A DNA stretch of 64,000 nt, from contig CAJMRL010000011.1 in assembly GCA_905215805.1 (NCBI GenBank), forward strand, positions 12,452 to 76,451, written 5' to 3'. This document shows positions 8,709-18,109 of this stretch, one piece after another. Each line of letters opens with the position of its first letter. Position 1 is the first letter of the stretch. A model generated the notes under the pieces. It did no database searches and was not told the DNA's origin. It saw nothing but the letters and a program-made list of their open reading frames with translations. A program made the position numbers and the translations under genes. The DNA is from an uncultured bacterium. Lineage in GTDB: Bacteria; Bacillota; Clostridia; UBA1381.

Positions 8709-9161
8709 TTACTCTTCATCCAAGAGTCTTTTCTGCACAATCGCCGCACAATCTCCTATACATTCAACGCACGGCCTTTTTTTATAATATTGAGCTGTTC
8801 TGGCTTCAGGAGCTGCTCCATTATCAGCAGGCATACTTGACCCTAAAAGCTCCGAACATATTATAGAGCCATGTTTATCTTTAAAATCCTTTGACATTTC
8901 TCTTACTTTTTCATATATTTTAGTTCTTGTTTTTATATCACCCGCTTTAGCGCAGCTATACTTCATACCTGCAAGTATCGCCATTCCGGATACGGCTCCG
9001 CACGTGAGACGCATCCTTCCCATTCCGCCTCCCATACCTTCAGCCATTTTCATCGCCATATTATAATCAAATCCAAACGCATCCGCAAATGCTCCAACAA
9101 CCGACTGAGAGCAATTATATCCGGATTTGAACAACTCCTTAGCCTTTTGTACTCTATCCAT
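8709..9161 (-). CDS. C_GCAxxG_C_C family redox protein
   Basis: The 150-residue protein carries the ordered cysteine signature that names the family: YNCSQSV near residue 16, MRLTCGAVSGMAILAG near 51, then ICSELLG and CVECIGDCAAIV near the C-terminus. Members are small cytoplasmic proteins of strict anaerobes, presumed to bind a metal or redox centre, with no agreed reaction. It sits between pfkA (26 nt) and the hrb gene (15 nt), which fits a redox or oxidative-stress role. An AGGA site precedes the ATG. Confidence 0.85.
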   Translation of the reverse strand: MDRVQKAKELFKSGYNCSQSVVGAFADAFGFDYNMAMKMAEGMGGGMGRMRLTCGAVSGMAILAGMKYSCAKAGDIKTRTKIYEKVREMSKDFKDKHGSIICSELLGSSMPADNGAAPEARTAQYYKKRPCVECIGDCAAIVQKRLLDEE

Positions 9162-9187
9162 AACTTATCCTCGTTACATTTAATAAA

Positions 9188-10261
9188 TTAATCGCCGAAC
9201 GAAATTCCTATTTCTCTTGCCGCAAGTATCTCATCGCAATCTACCGGTACTTTTTTAAGCTTTCCCGCAACCTCTGAAAGCGGAACTGGTACAACCTTAT
9301 TGTTCTGTATCGCCACCATAAAACCGTACTGATTATTTTTTATAAGTCTTGCTGCCGCTGCTCCCAAACGAGTACAGAGCACTCTGTCATAAGCGCACGG
9401 GCTTCCGCCTCTTTGGAAATGTCCCGGCACTGTTACTCTTATCTCATGCCCTGTTTTTTCCTCAAGTTCCTTAGCTATTTTATATGAAATCGATGGATAC
9501 GGGAGCTGTGCTCTCGCCGCTTTGAGCTCTTTCTTCTTCATCATCGACTCCTCAACCGAAACAGCGCCTTCCGCAACGGCAAGAATAGAAAATCTTTTTC
9601 CCGACGCCTCTCGCTTGTCAATAACTTCACTTATTTTATTTATATCATACGGAATCTCAGGCAAAAGAATTATATCCGCTCCTCCTGCTATACCCGCATA
9701 AAGATTAAGCCAGCCGACCTTATGCCCCATAACCTCAACGATAAATACTCTTCCGTGCGAGGTTGCGGTTGTATGAATGCAATCGATAACCTGTGTCGCT
9801 ATATCGCAAGCGCTCTGAAAACCAAATGTTATATCCGTTCCCCAAATGTCATTATCAATAGTTTTTGGAAGCGTTACAACATTAAGACCTTCTTCACTAA
9901 GCATATTAGCACTCTTATGAGTCCCGTTTCCTCCAAGAATAACCAGACAGTCAAGTCCCATCTTCTTATAGTTATTCTTCATATTCTTAACCTTATCTAC
10001 GTTATTCTCCTCTACCCTCATAAGCTTAAACGGCTGACGTGACGTACCAAGGATTGTTCCGCCGAGAGTTAAAATCCCCGAAAAATCCGACTGTGTCATT
10101 TTTTTATATTTGCCGTTTATAAGTCCGTAATATCCGTTTTGTATTCCATAAATCTCAACATCGTTATCAAACTCATTATACAAGGCCTTTGCAACACCCC
10201 TTATAGATGCGTTAAGTCCCTGGCAATCGCCGCCGCTTGTTAAAATTCCTATCCTTTTCAT
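9188..10261 (-). CDS. pfkA: 6-phosphofructokinase, mixed-substrate (group III) type
   Basis: The 357-residue enzyme phosphorylates fructose-6-phosphate. The ATG at 10261 is preferred because GAAGGAGTG lies 8 nt before it and the protein then begins MKRIGILTSGGDCQGLNAS, the family N-terminus; the 30-residue extension upstream is leader. The motif ILGGNGTHKSA keeps Gly at the position equivalent to E. coli Gly104, pointing to ATP rather than pyrophosphate as donor, while PKTIDND carries the Lys typical of the group III/mixed clade. Asn replaces the usual Asp just before that Gly. MGHKVGWLN and PGHFQRGGSP are further substrate-site motifs. It heads a transcript with the two redox genes. Confidence 0.9.
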   Translation of the reverse strand: MKRIGILTSGGDCQGLNASIRGVAKALYNEFDNDVEIYGIQNGYYGLINGKYKKMTQSDFSGILTLGGTILGTSRQPFKLMRVEENNVDKVKNMKNNYKKMGLDCLVILGGNGTHKSANMLSEEGLNVVTLPKTIDNDIWGTDITFGFQSACDIATQVIDCIHTTATSHGRVFIVEVMGHKVGWLNLYAGIAGGADIILLPEIPYDINKISEVIDKREASGKRFSILAVAEGAVSVEESMMKKKELKAARAQLPYPSISYKIAKELEEKTGHEIRVTVPGHFQRGGSPCAYDRVLCTRLGAAAARLIKNNQYGFMVAIQNNKVVPVPLSEVAGKLKKVPVDCDEILAAREIGISFGD

Positions 10262-10294
10262 TATCCACACTCCTTCATTATAGTTTCCGTACTG

Positions 10295-10325
10295 TTGGCA
10301 TTTTATATCAAATGAAAATTGCCAA
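10295..10325 (-). promoter_or_regulatory. hairpin in the pfkA leader
   Basis: TTGGCA (10295-10300) and TGCCAA (10320-10325), extended by TTTT/AAAA, can form a stem in the roughly 95-nt 5' leader, about 35 nt before the start codon. Function unknown. Confidence 0.35.
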
Positions 10326-10363
10326 TTTAAGCCTGTTTCAGCCACGCACACTTTTACCTGATT

Positions 10364-10392
10364 ATTATATCACAAAAAAACAAAATAATCAA
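10364..10392 (-). promoter_or_regulatory. sigma-A promoter of pfkA
   Basis: TTGATT (10387-10392), 17-nt spacer, TATAAT (10364-10369). Confidence 0.65.
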
Positions 10393-10521
10393 TAAAGGCG
10401 GAAAAAAATCCTTATTTTTATTACAAGAATAAACGCTCCGCTTTCTGTTATAAATTTTATGTATAGAATTTTACTTCTGTAGATATAATAAATATATCAA
10501 CAAAGCAAAGGAGCATAATGT

Positions 10522-10728
10522 ATGAAAGCTTTAAACTATATAGCGCTTACCCTTGTAATAATAGGGGCGATTAATTGGGGGCTGATCGGCTTTTTCCGAT
10601 TTAATCTTGTCAGCTTAATTTTTGGTGACATGACTGTTCTGGCAAGAATTATATATGCCCTCGTTGGATTGAGCGGTCTTTATCTGCTCACCTTTTACAA
10701 ATTTTTAGGACATGACACGGGAGAATAA
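10522..10728 (+). CDS. DUF378 family small membrane protein
   Basis: The 68-residue protein starts MKALNYIALTLVIIGAINWG and has two hydrophobic segments (about residues 4-26 and 38-62) with the conserved INWGLIGFFRFNLVSLIFG turn. That matches the DUF378 family of small two-helix membrane proteins, whose function is unknown. An AAAGGAG site lies 9 nt before the ATG. It is a single-gene unit divergent from pfkA with its own terminator, whose stem includes the stop codon. A TATAAT at about 10485 is a possible -10 box, but no good -35 is visible. Confidence 0.85.
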   Translation: MKALNYIALTLVIIGAINWGLIGFFRFNLVSLIFGDMTVLARIIYALVGLSGLYLLTFYKFLGHDTGE

Positions 10729-10745
10729 ATCTTCCGTGTTTTTTT
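10715..10745 (+). terminator. terminator after the DUF378 gene
   Basis: ACACGGGAGA (10715-10724) pairs with TCTTCCGTGT (10730-10739) followed by seven T. The TAA stop (10726-10728) lies in the loop. Confidence 0.85.
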
Positions 10746-10792
10746 ATAAAAATAAGATGTTTCCCGCTGCTTATACAAGCGAAAAACATCTT
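10741..10792 (-). terminator. terminator after ppk
   Basis: On the minus strand AAGATGTTT (from 10792) pairs with AAACATCTT (to 10754), then ATTTTTAT follows. It ends the pst-phoU-corA-ppk transcript 19 nt after the ppk stop. Confidence 0.75.
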
Positions 10793-10811
10793 AAGATTTA
10801 TTTATAAAGGT

Positions 10812-12881
10812 TTAAAGGGCTTGATTAGCTGCGCCGCTGTTATTATAAGCCTGCTGATAGAAATATTCCTGAGAATTCATTGTCTCTTCTTCTTCATTCG
10901 GCTCAATATTGCTGCGCTTCGTGTAAGTTCCATCCGGATTCTGTATCCTTGCCTTTACATTGTCGCTCATCATAACCGAGAACATCTCCAATATCCTTAC
11001 TTTTATATCTTCATCATATATAGGAACAGCAATTTCTACTCTTCTAAGAGTATTTCTTGTCATATAATCTGCCGAAGAAATATATACCTTTGCTCTGTCC
11101 TCTGTGCCAAATATATATATTCTTGAATGCTCAAGAAAACGTCCCACTATACTTATAATCTTTATATTATCAGTATATCCCTTTATTCCGGGCTTCAGAC
11201 AGCATATACCTCTCACTATCATTTCTATTTCGACGCCTGCCTGTGAGGCTTCAATAAGCTTATCTATTATTTTTTTATCTGTAAGAGAATTTATTTTCAC
11301 TCCGATATATGCTTTCTGTCCGCGGTTTGCTATTTTTATCTCATCATCAATCATTGAGATGATTTTATTTTGCAGACAATTCGGCGCCGCAAGAAGATAC
11401 TTCGTTTGCTTCACTGCTTTTCCCATTGCAAGCTCATTAAAAATCTCATTAGCCTCTACGCCTATGTCAACCGATGCCGTCATAAGTGAAAAATCCGTAT
11501 AAAGCTTTGCGGTATTTTCATTATAATTTCCAGTACCAATCTGTGTTATATATTCAATTCTATTATCTGATTTTCTCGTTATAAGACAAAGCTTTGAATG
11601 TACCTTCAGACCGTCAAGTCCATATATTATTCTGCATCCTGCTTCTTCAAGGCGCTTTGACCATTCTATATTATTCTCCTCGTCAAAACGTGCCCTTAGC
11701 TCTACGAGCACTATAACGTCCTTGCCATTTTCAGCTGCTTCTATAAGTGCTTCGACTACCTTTGAATATTTCGCTACTCTATAAAGAGTCATCCTTATAG
11801 CTATAACCTCCGGATCTTCAGCTGCCTCATGCAATAACCTCAAAAACGGCTTCATACTCTCAAAAGGATACGCAAGAAGCAAATCCTTTTCCTTGATCTG
11901 ATCAATCATAGACCGTTTTTTATTTACAAAGGGCGATTCCTGAGGACGGCGCGGCTCATAATACATTGACTTATCATTAAGCTTCTCTGGAAGCTTTCTT
12001 AAAAACGAAACGTCAAGCGGTATTCTGACATTAAAAATTTGATTTTTCTTTATGTCTAAATATTTACATAAAGAGCTTATTATGCTCGGACTCATATCAT
12101 CTGACATTTCAAGTCTTACAGGCGAGAGCTTTTTTCTCTTTTTTATAATCTCCTCCATTGCTCTTCTGTAATCCACATCATCGTCATATAAACCTTCATC
12201 CTCATCTATATCTGCATTTCTGGTCACTCTTATAAGAGATTTTTCTCTTATAATGTATCTGTCGAAAACTATATCTGCAAAACACTTTATAAGCTCTTCG
12301 GTTAATATGTATTTATTGTCCCCAACTGAAACCAATCTTCCAAATACAGGAGATGAGCAGGGGATTATTCCTATTTTCTCATTATTATTTTTGGTCTCAA
12401 GAGATAAAAGCAAATATATTTCCTTATTTCTCAAAAACGGAAACGGCTGCTTTTTTCCAACCACCTGAGGGGCAAGCAACGGCTTCAATTCGCGTTCAAA
12501 ATACAGTTTTGCAAAATCATATTCCTCTACCGTAAGCTCATCCATCCCAAGAAGCTTTATACCTTGTTCTTTAAGATCTGAAACTATCTTATCATATATC
12601 CTATCCCGCACTTCGCTTAATTCGCGTACTCTTTCAAATACTGCCGAAACCTGCTCCTGTGCGGTCATATTCGTCTTATTTTCACGCGGATTGCCTGAGA
12701 ACATCATCAAATCATAAAGCGAGCCCACTCTTACCATAAAAAACTCATCCAGATTGCTCTGGAAAATAGATATAAAATTAGTCCGCTCTCCCAATGGATT
12801 CTCTTTACTGTCCGCTTCTTCAAGAACCCTTTCATTAAATCGCAGCCATGAAAGCTCACGATTACTATAGCAGTTTACCAT
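10812..12881 (-). CDS. ppk1: polyphosphate kinase 1
   Basis: The enzyme polymerises the gamma-phosphate of ATP into polyphosphate. The ATG at 12881 is chosen: AAAGGAG lies 6 nt upstream and the protein begins MVNCYSNRELSWLRFNERV, the conserved PPK1 N-terminus, giving 689 residues (family about 690-720). A longer frame starts at 12992 in a TGATG overlap with corA but has no clear ribosome site. Visible motifs include EVIAIRMTLYRVAKYSKVV, VIVLVELRARFDEENNI and the phosphorylated-His region GLKVHSKLCLITR. It is the last gene of the phosphate operon, linking uptake to storage. Confidence 0.93.
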   Translation of the reverse strand: MVNCYSNRELSWLRFNERVLEEADSKENPLGERTNFISIFQSNLDEFFMVRVGSLYDLMMFSGNPRENKTNMTAQEQVSAVFERVRELSEVRDRIYDKIVSDLKEQGIKLLGMDELTVEEYDFAKLYFERELKPLLAPQVVGKKQPFPFLRNKEIYLLLSLETKNNNEKIGIIPCSSPVFGRLVSVGDNKYILTEELIKCFADIVFDRYIIREKSLIRVTRNADIDEDEGLYDDDVDYRRAMEEIIKKRKKLSPVRLEMSDDMSPSIISSLCKYLDIKKNQIFNVRIPLDVSFLRKLPEKLNDKSMYYEPRRPQESPFVNKKRSMIDQIKEKDLLLAYPFESMKPFLRLLHEAAEDPEVIAIRMTLYRVAKYSKVVEALIEAAENGKDVIVLVELRARFDEENNIEWSKRLEEAGCRIIYGLDGLKVHSKLCLITRKSDNRIEYITQIGTGNYNENTAKLYTDFSLMTASVDIGVEANEIFNELAMGKAVKQTKYLLAAPNCLQNKIISMIDDEIKIANRGQKAYIGVKINSLTDKKIIDKLIEASQAGVEIEMIVRGICCLKPGIKGYTDNIKIISIVGRFLEHSRIYIFGTEDRAKVYISSADYMTRNTLRRVEIAVPIYDEDIKVRILEMFSVMMSDNVKARIQNPDGTYTKRSNIEPNEEEETMNSQEYFYQQAYNNSGAANQAL

Positions 12882-12991
12882 ATTAATCTCCTTTGGTTCT
12901 TCCACTTTATTCCCATTATTATCCGGTAAATTTATATATTCATGTTTACGGGATATTCCGAAACACCTTTCAAATAAAGCTCTAAAAAACA

Positions 12992-13912
12992 TCAGTCAAA
13001 CCACTTTTTCTTTTTAAAATATACTATCTCCGCAATCACTGTAGCGATACTTAAAATAATAACACCTAAATATCCGTATCGGCTGTGCAGCTCAGGCATA
13101 TTGGGAAAATTCATGCCGTACCATCCTGCAATAAGCGCCAACGGTGCCGTAATCGTGGTTACAAGTGTCAATACCTTCATCGTCTGGTTCTGATGAATAT
13201 CAATCTGAGATTGATACATTTCACGCATTTGCACTGTATATTCTCTGAGCATCTGTGTATTGTCATAAAGCCTTTCAACTCTGTTTGAAAACACATTAAA
13301 AAGCCGACAATCTTCAGCATTGAAAATATAATTTTTGTTTTCACCAAGCATCCCAGTCATATCCATAAGCTGCTGATAAAACGCATTTAATACAAGTATT
13401 TCACGTCTGCACTTGAGTATATCTCTATGAAAATCATCTATATCATCCTCAAGAAGATCTTCTTCTATTGCAACGAGCTGATCCTCATATTTCTGCAAAA
13501 AAATTACATCATCTTTTATAAAGTACTCTAACAGCTCCAAAAAAAATCTTGCTGCCGGAGTGTTTTCCGTGGAACGCACCTCCGGCAGATCTTCTGCAAT
13601 ATTTCTTAGTCTTCCGCTGTCCTCTATCAGTACCAGATGATTTTTGTGCATATAAAATCCCCATGAAAATTCACTGTTCCTTAAATCATCCTTATCAGGC
13701 ACAAGGACTGTACCAACTATAAAGCTCCTGAAAATATCCGCCTTGCAGTATTGGGCATTTTGCAGCCCCTCCGTAAGAACCTCATGATGATATTCATTTT
13801 TATATCTAACATCATAATCATGTATAGAAATAATTTCTACTACAGTATCATTACTGTCGGCTTCATAATTTTCATGTACCGGTACAAGCCTTCTATTGAA
13901 CAGATACTTCAT
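12992..13912 (-). CDS. corA: CorA family magnesium/divalent metal channel
   Basis: The 306-residue protein has a long acidic, helical cytoplasmic part and two C-terminal membrane segments (about residues 245-265 and 278-298). The selectivity motif is YGMNFPNMPE, the CorA GMN signature, just after the first segment, and the protein ends with the basic KKKKWFD. It is a Mg2+ (or Co2+/Ni2+) channel. It starts 3 nt after the phoU stop with a poor ribosome site, so its translation probably depends on phoU; ppk follows. Its place inside the phosphate operon may reflect the need for Mg2+ to balance phosphate and polyphosphate. Confidence 0.92.
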   Translation of the reverse strand: MKYLFNRRLVPVHENYEADSNDTVVEIISIHDYDVRYKNEYHHEVLTEGLQNAQYCKADIFRSFIVGTVLVPDKDDLRNSEFSWGFYMHKNHLVLIEDSGRLRNIAEDLPEVRSTENTPAARFFLELLEYFIKDDVIFLQKYEDQLVAIEEDLLEDDIDDFHRDILKCRREILVLNAFYQQLMDMTGMLGENKNYIFNAEDCRLFNVFSNRVERLYDNTQMLREYTVQMREMYQSQIDIHQNQTMKVLTLVTTITAPLALIAGWYGMNFPNMPELHSRYGYLGVIILSIATVIAEIVYFKKKKWFD

Positions 13913-13915
13913 TTT

Positions 13916-14581
13916 TTATTCAAATGCCTTATATTTAGACGAACTATGCTCTCCTGTTATAGAGAACATTACCCATTCAGCAATATTTACGGCATGATCT
14001 CCTATTTTCTCCAAATATTTTGCAATCATAAGGATGTCTATTGCCTGTTCGTCACCCTTAGTATTGTTCTTTATAGCTTCAATAAGATCAGCCTTTATCT
14101 GATTAAAGAGATTATCTACCTTTGTATCATACTGCTTAACCTGCTTTGCAAGCTCATAATTTTTCTTTACAAAAGCCTCGATCGCATTGTTAACCATAAA
14201 GATAGCCTCTTCTGCCATCTGACTTATATAAAGCGGGAGAACCGCTCCCTTCAGACTGTCCGACTCCATAAAGATCTCACATATATCCGAAGCTTGATCT
14301 CCAATTCTCTCCATGTCAGTTATCATCTTAAGTGCAGATGATATAAGCCTTAAATCTCTTGCTACAGGCTGCTGCTGCAAAAGCAGCTTTAAGCAAAGAG
14401 CTTCTATTGCTTTTTCTTTATTATCTATTTCTTCATCATTTTCACGTATAGCCGCTGCTCCGGCTATATCGTTTGTTGTAACACTCTTTACTGCCCCTGC
14501 AATAGCTTCCTCTATCATTGTTCCCATTATTACAAGGTCATCATTAAGCTGTACAAGCTGACTGTCAAATCTATTTCTCAT
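13916..14581 (-). CDS. phoU: phosphate signalling regulator PhoU
   Basis: The 221-residue, all-helical cytoplasmic protein has the two tandem PhoU three-helix repeats. Conserved metal-binding motifs are ERIGDQASDICE near residue 91 and EKIGDHAVNIAEW near 190. PhoU connects the PstSCAB transporter to the PhoR sensor and damps phosphate uptake. GGGAGGA lies 10 nt before the ATG. It follows pstB by 26 nt and precedes corA by 3 nt. Confidence 0.95.
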   Translation of the reverse strand: MRNRFDSQLVQLNDDLVIMGTMIEEAIAGAVKSVTTNDIAGAAAIRENDEEIDNKEKAIEALCLKLLLQQQPVARDLRLISSALKMITDMERIGDQASDICEIFMESDSLKGAVLPLYISQMAEEAIFMVNNAIEAFVKKNYELAKQVKQYDTKVDNLFNQIKADLIEAIKNNTKGDEQAIDILMIAKYLEKIGDHAVNIAEWVMFSITGEHSSSKYKAFE

Positions 14582-14607
14582 ATTTGTATTTATCCTCCCA
14601 AAAATAA

Positions 14608-15375
14608 TTAACCGAATCTTCCCGTGATATAATCCTCAGTACGCTTATCTTTAGGAACGCTGAACAATTTTTCAGTCTCGTCAAATTCAACCACTTCTCC
14701 GAGAAGGAAAAATGCCGTCTTATCACTCACACGTGTAGCCTGCTGCATATTGTGAGTTACCATTACTATTGTGTACTTTTCTTTTAATTCTATGACAAGA
14801 TCTTCGATTTTAGAAGTTGATATAGGGTCAAGCGCCGATGTAGGCTCATCCATTAAGAGAACCTCAGGCTCAACCGCAAGCGCCCTTGCTATACATAATC
14901 TTTGCTGCTGTCCGCCGGACATTCCAAGCGCACTTTTCTTAAGTCTATCCTTAACCTCATCCCAAATCGCAGCATTACGCAGCGACTTTTCAACTATTTC
15001 GTCAAGCTTTGCCTTTGAACGAATTCCATGAGTTCTCGGACCGTAAGCTATATTGTCATATATGCTCATCGGAAACGGATTAGGCTTTTGGAACACCATT
15101 CCAACGCGTTTGCGAAGATGGTTTACATCCATATTTCCATAAATATCTTCATTATCAAGAAGAATTTTTCCTGTAATCTTACATCCCTCAACAAGGTCAT
15201 TCATTCTGTTAAGAGATTTCAAAAGTGTTGACTTTCCACATCCGGAAGGACCTATAAACGCTGTTATTTCCTTTGAAGGTATTTCAAGATTTATATTCTT
15301 CAGTGCGTGGAACTGTCCATAATAAAGCTCCATATCAGATATAGAGAACTTTGACATATTATTTATATTGCTCAT
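14608..15375 (-). CDS. pstB: phosphate ABC transporter ATPase PstB
   Basis: The 255-residue ATPase powers the Pst phosphate importer. Walker A is GPSGCGKST near residue 43, the Q-loop VFQKPNPFPMSIYDNI is PstB-specific, the ABC signature is LGMSGGQQQRLCIARALA, Walker B LLMDEPTSALDP, and the H-loop VTHNMQQA. It ends GRFG as usual. AAGGAG precedes the ATG. It lies 9 nt after pstA in the order S-C-A-B-phoU. Confidence 0.97.
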   Translation of the reverse strand: MSNINNMSKFSISDMELYYGQFHALKNINLEIPSKEITAFIGPSGCGKSTLLKSLNRMNDLVEGCKITGKILLDNEDIYGNMDVNHLRKRVGMVFQKPNPFPMSIYDNIAYGPRTHGIRSKAKLDEIVEKSLRNAAIWDEVKDRLKKSALGMSGGQQQRLCIARALAVEPEVLLMDEPTSALDPISTSKIEDLVIELKEKYTIVMVTHNMQQATRVSDKTAFFLLGEVVEFDETEKLFSVPKDKRTEDYITGRFG

Positions 15376-15384
15376 AATAGCTCC

Positions 15385-16251
15385 TTATTTCTTTGTCAAT
15401 TTATTCGCCAAAAACGCCGACAATGTGTTTATCAAAAGAACAAGCACAAGCAAAACAACCGCTGTAGCATATGCTTGATTTGTATATAGTCCCTCGCTCG
15501 AAAGAGCATACATATGAACGGCAAGCGTTCTTCCCGATGACATAAGATTCTGAGGGATTTCCGCTACCGAACCTGCTGTATAGATAAGAGCTGCTGTTTC
15601 TCCTACTATTCTTCCTATCGCCAAAATTATTCCGGCAAGAACACCGGGAATAGCCGCCGGCAATACAATCGTAAATATAGTTCTAAGCTTTCCTGCTCCA
15701 AGACCAAAGCTTGCTTCTCTGTAAGAATCCGAAACAGAAAGCAGTGCCTCCTGAGTGGTTCTCATTATTAAAGGCAGTATCATGATTGACATTGTAAAAG
15801 CTCCCGCTAAGATCGATACTCCCCATTTTAATGTTGTTACAAAGAACAGCATACCGAAAAGACCATATACTATGGAAGGTATTCCCGAAAGAGTTTCCGC
15901 TGTCATACCTATTATAGAAACAAGCTTGTTTCCTTTTTTAGCATATTCTACAAGATAAATTGCCGTAAAAATTCCCAGCGGAACAGATATGACAAGTGCT
16001 ACCAATGTCATTATGACTGTATTTATTATTGATGGAAGCATTGATACATTTTCTGTTGTATATTCGAGTGCAAAAAGACTTGGGGTTAAATACGGCACTC
16101 CGTTAATAAGTATATATGCTATAAGAAAAATCAATACTGCAAATGTAGCTATTGCACAAATCATTACCGCAAGGGCAAGCAGTCCTGAACTCGGATGCTT
16201 TATATATGCATTGATTTTATCTTTAAATGAGAGCGTATTGATCGGTTTCAT
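15385..16251 (-). CDS. pstA: phosphate ABC transporter permease PstA
   Basis: The 288-residue membrane protein has about six membrane helices and the ABC permease EAA-type loop EASFGLGAGKLRTIFTIVLP, near residue 183, that contacts PstB. SGIPSIVYGLFGM is a conserved Pst permease segment. It overlaps the pstC stop by 4 nt, so translation is coupled. AAAGGAGAG lies upstream of the ATG. Confidence 0.95.
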   Translation of the reverse strand: MKPINTLSFKDKINAYIKHPSSGLLALAVMICAIATFAVLIFLIAYILINGVPYLTPSLFALEYTTENVSMLPSIINTVIMTLVALVISVPLGIFTAIYLVEYAKKGNKLVSIIGMTAETLSGIPSIVYGLFGMLFFVTTLKWGVSILAGAFTMSIMILPLIMRTTQEALLSVSDSYREASFGLGAGKLRTIFTIVLPAAIPGVLAGIILAIGRIVGETAALIYTAGSVAEIPQNLMSSGRTLAVHMYALSSEGLYTNQAYATAVVLLVLVLLINTLSAFLANKLTKK

Positions 16252-17108
16252 TTATTATTATCTCTCCTTTTCAAAAGTGAAAATGCTACGTTGATTATCA
16301 GTATAAAGACAAACAATACAACGCCTGTTGCAATAAGCGCTTCACGGTGAAGATCCGTTGCATAACCCATTTCAATAACTATATTAGCCGTCATTGTTCT
16401 TACGCCCTTAAGTATACTCGTCGGTATTCTGGGCTGATTTCCCGCTATCATAATAACCGCCATCGTTTCACCTATGGCACGTCCTATTCCAAGAACCACT
16501 CCCGCAAATATTCCGGATTTTGCCGCCGGCAGCATTACTCTGAAAATACTTCTTTCTTTTGTTGCTCCCAACGCAAGCGAGCCTTCATAATATGACTCTG
16601 TAACGCTTCTTATTGCAGACTCTGAAACACCTATAATTGTCGGCAGTATCATTATTCCTAAAAGTATTGATGCTGTGACTATATTGTTTCCGTTTCCGCC
16701 GAAAATGCTTCTTATTACCGGAACGATAACTACCATTCCGAAAAATCCGTATACTACAGAGGGAATGCCGGCAAGCAATTCAGTTGCCGGCTTCAGTATC
16801 TTATATATTCCTTTAGGACAATATCTTGCCATAAAGACCGAGGTTAAAATTCCAATAGGAACTCCAATAATGATCGCTCCGGCAGTTATGTAAATGCTGC
16901 CCAATATCATCGGGAAGATTCCATACTGTGCAGGAGAATTTGTCGGCGCCCACTTTGTTCCGAGGAGAAAATCGAAAAGACCAATTTTACCCATTGCCGG
17001 AACACCATTCACAAATAAGAACAGACATATGAGCGCTACAGCAAGTATAGATGTTAATGCCGACACAAAAAATACGCCGTGCATTATTTTTTCTTTCAAA
17101 TCTTTCAT
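16248..17108 (-). CDS. pstC: phosphate ABC transporter permease PstC
   Basis: The 286-residue membrane protein is the partner permease of PstA, with about six helices. The conserved segments are AGIPSVVYGFFGM and the coupling loop EGSLALGATKERSIFRVMLP. The PstC-type N-terminus includes FLLGTKWAPTNSPAQYGI. AAAGGA lies 9 nt before the ATG, and pstS ends 23 nt upstream. Confidence 0.95.
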   Translation of the reverse strand: MKDLKEKIMHGVFFVSALTSILAVALICLFLFVNGVPAMGKIGLFDFLLGTKWAPTNSPAQYGIFPMILGSIYITAGAIIIGVPIGILTSVFMARYCPKGIYKILKPATELLAGIPSVVYGFFGMVVIVPVIRSIFGGNGNNIVTASILLGIMILPTIIGVSESAIRSVTESYYEGSLALGATKERSIFRVMLPAAKSGIFAGVVLGIGRAIGETMAVIMIAGNQPRIPTSILKGVRTMTANIVIEMGYATDLHREALIATGVVLFVFILIINVAFSLLKRRDNNK

Positions 17109-17131
17109 ATTATTCCGTCCTTTGCAGAGAA

Positions 17132-18028
17132 TTAGTTAAGCTCTGACCATGAAGTAATTGTTCCTGTATAAATTCCCTTTACCTGATCGCTTGTGAGACC
17201 TTCTGTAGGATTATCATTGCTTACTATAACTGCTATACCATCCAAAGCAATCGGTGTTGCAGTAAGTGAAGCTTTTTCCTTGTCACTGAGATCTCTTGAT
17301 GCCATGCCTATATCACATGTGCCTTCCATTGCTGAAGTCATTCCTGTTGTCGAGTCTGACATAAGAACCTCTATATTAGCCGATGGATTTACTGCTATAT
17401 AAGCCTCCTTAAGCTTTTCCATTATCGGCGAAACTGATGAAGAGCCGGCTACTACAACCTTACCCTCAGGCTTTGTTCCGCTGTACGGAGCCGCATTCTC
17501 ATCAACCGGAATATATCCGTCTGTAACAACTTCCTGACCCTCTTTGCTGAGAATGAAATTTATAAAGTCCTGTGCAACCTCTGAAACGCCGTCCTTTGTT
17601 GCAATATTAAACGGTCTTGAGATCTTATATGTTCCATTCTTTACATTTTCAGCTGTTGCATCTGTTCCGTCGATCTTTAATGCCTTAACCTTATCGCTGA
17701 GAGAACCAAGCGATACATATCCGATAGAATACTCATCTCCCGAAACATTTGTAAGCATAACGTCTGTCTTATTAGCTACGATCGCCTCATCTGTTGTATG
17801 GTCTACTTTATTTCCGCTGGCGTCTTTCTCTTCTATTCCGAAAAGCTCAATAAACGCTCCTCTTGTACCTGATCCGCTTTCACGCGATACTACTGTTATT
17901 TCGTTATTAGTGTCAAATGATGAACCGGATGAAGCTGTTGATGTATCATCTGTCTGTCCGCATCCTGCCAATGCTGTCATTGCAATAATTGCAGCTGTTG
18001 TTAAACCTAAAACTTTCTTTGTGTTCAT
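17132..18028 (-). CDS. pstS: phosphate-binding lipoprotein PstS
   Basis: The 298-residue protein begins with a lipoprotein signal peptide ending in ALAGC (Cys23), followed by a short Ser/Thr-rich spacer. It delivers phosphate to PstCA on the outer face of the membrane. Ligand-site segments are visible: VVSRESGSGTRGAFIE near residue 45, VVAGSSSVSPIMEKLKE near 192 and GTCDIGMASRDLSD near 235. CGGAGGA lies 7 nt before the ATG. It is first in the operon, directly behind the candidate Pho box. Confidence 0.95.
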   Translation of the reverse strand: MNTKKVLGLTTAAIIAMTALAGCGQTDDTSTASSGSSFDTNNEITVVSRESGSGTRGAFIELFGIEEKDASGNKVDHTTDEAIVANKTDVMLTNVSGDEYSIGYVSLGSLSDKVKALKIDGTDATAENVKNGTYKISRPFNIATKDGVSEVAQDFINFILSKEGQEVVTDGYIPVDENAAPYSGTKPEGKVVVAGSSSVSPIMEKLKEAYIAVNPSANIEVLMSDSTTGMTSAMEGTCDIGMASRDLSDKEKASLTATPIALDGIAVIVSNDNPTEGLTSDQVKGIYTGTITSWSELN

Positions 18029-18082
18029 TTTCTTCGTCCTCCGACTAAATCATTAATATTTGTAATCCCTGTTACGCATAAT

Positions 18083-18088
18083 ATTATA
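18083..18088 (-). promoter_or_regulatory. -10 box of the pst operon
   Basis: TATAAT with no good -35 hexamer 17 nt upstream (the sequence there is AATACA), as expected for a promoter that needs an activator. Confidence 0.6.
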
Positions 18089-18109
18089 CCTCATTTATGT
18101 AAATTTGTA

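Noticed and set aside
12882..12992. Longer ppk start at the TGATG overlap with corA
   Set aside because: Possible by coupling, but the internal ATG has an ideal ribosome site and the conserved family N-terminus.
13751..14341. 196-residue plus-strand frame
   Set aside because: Antisense to corA and phoU, both of which are certain; no start signal.
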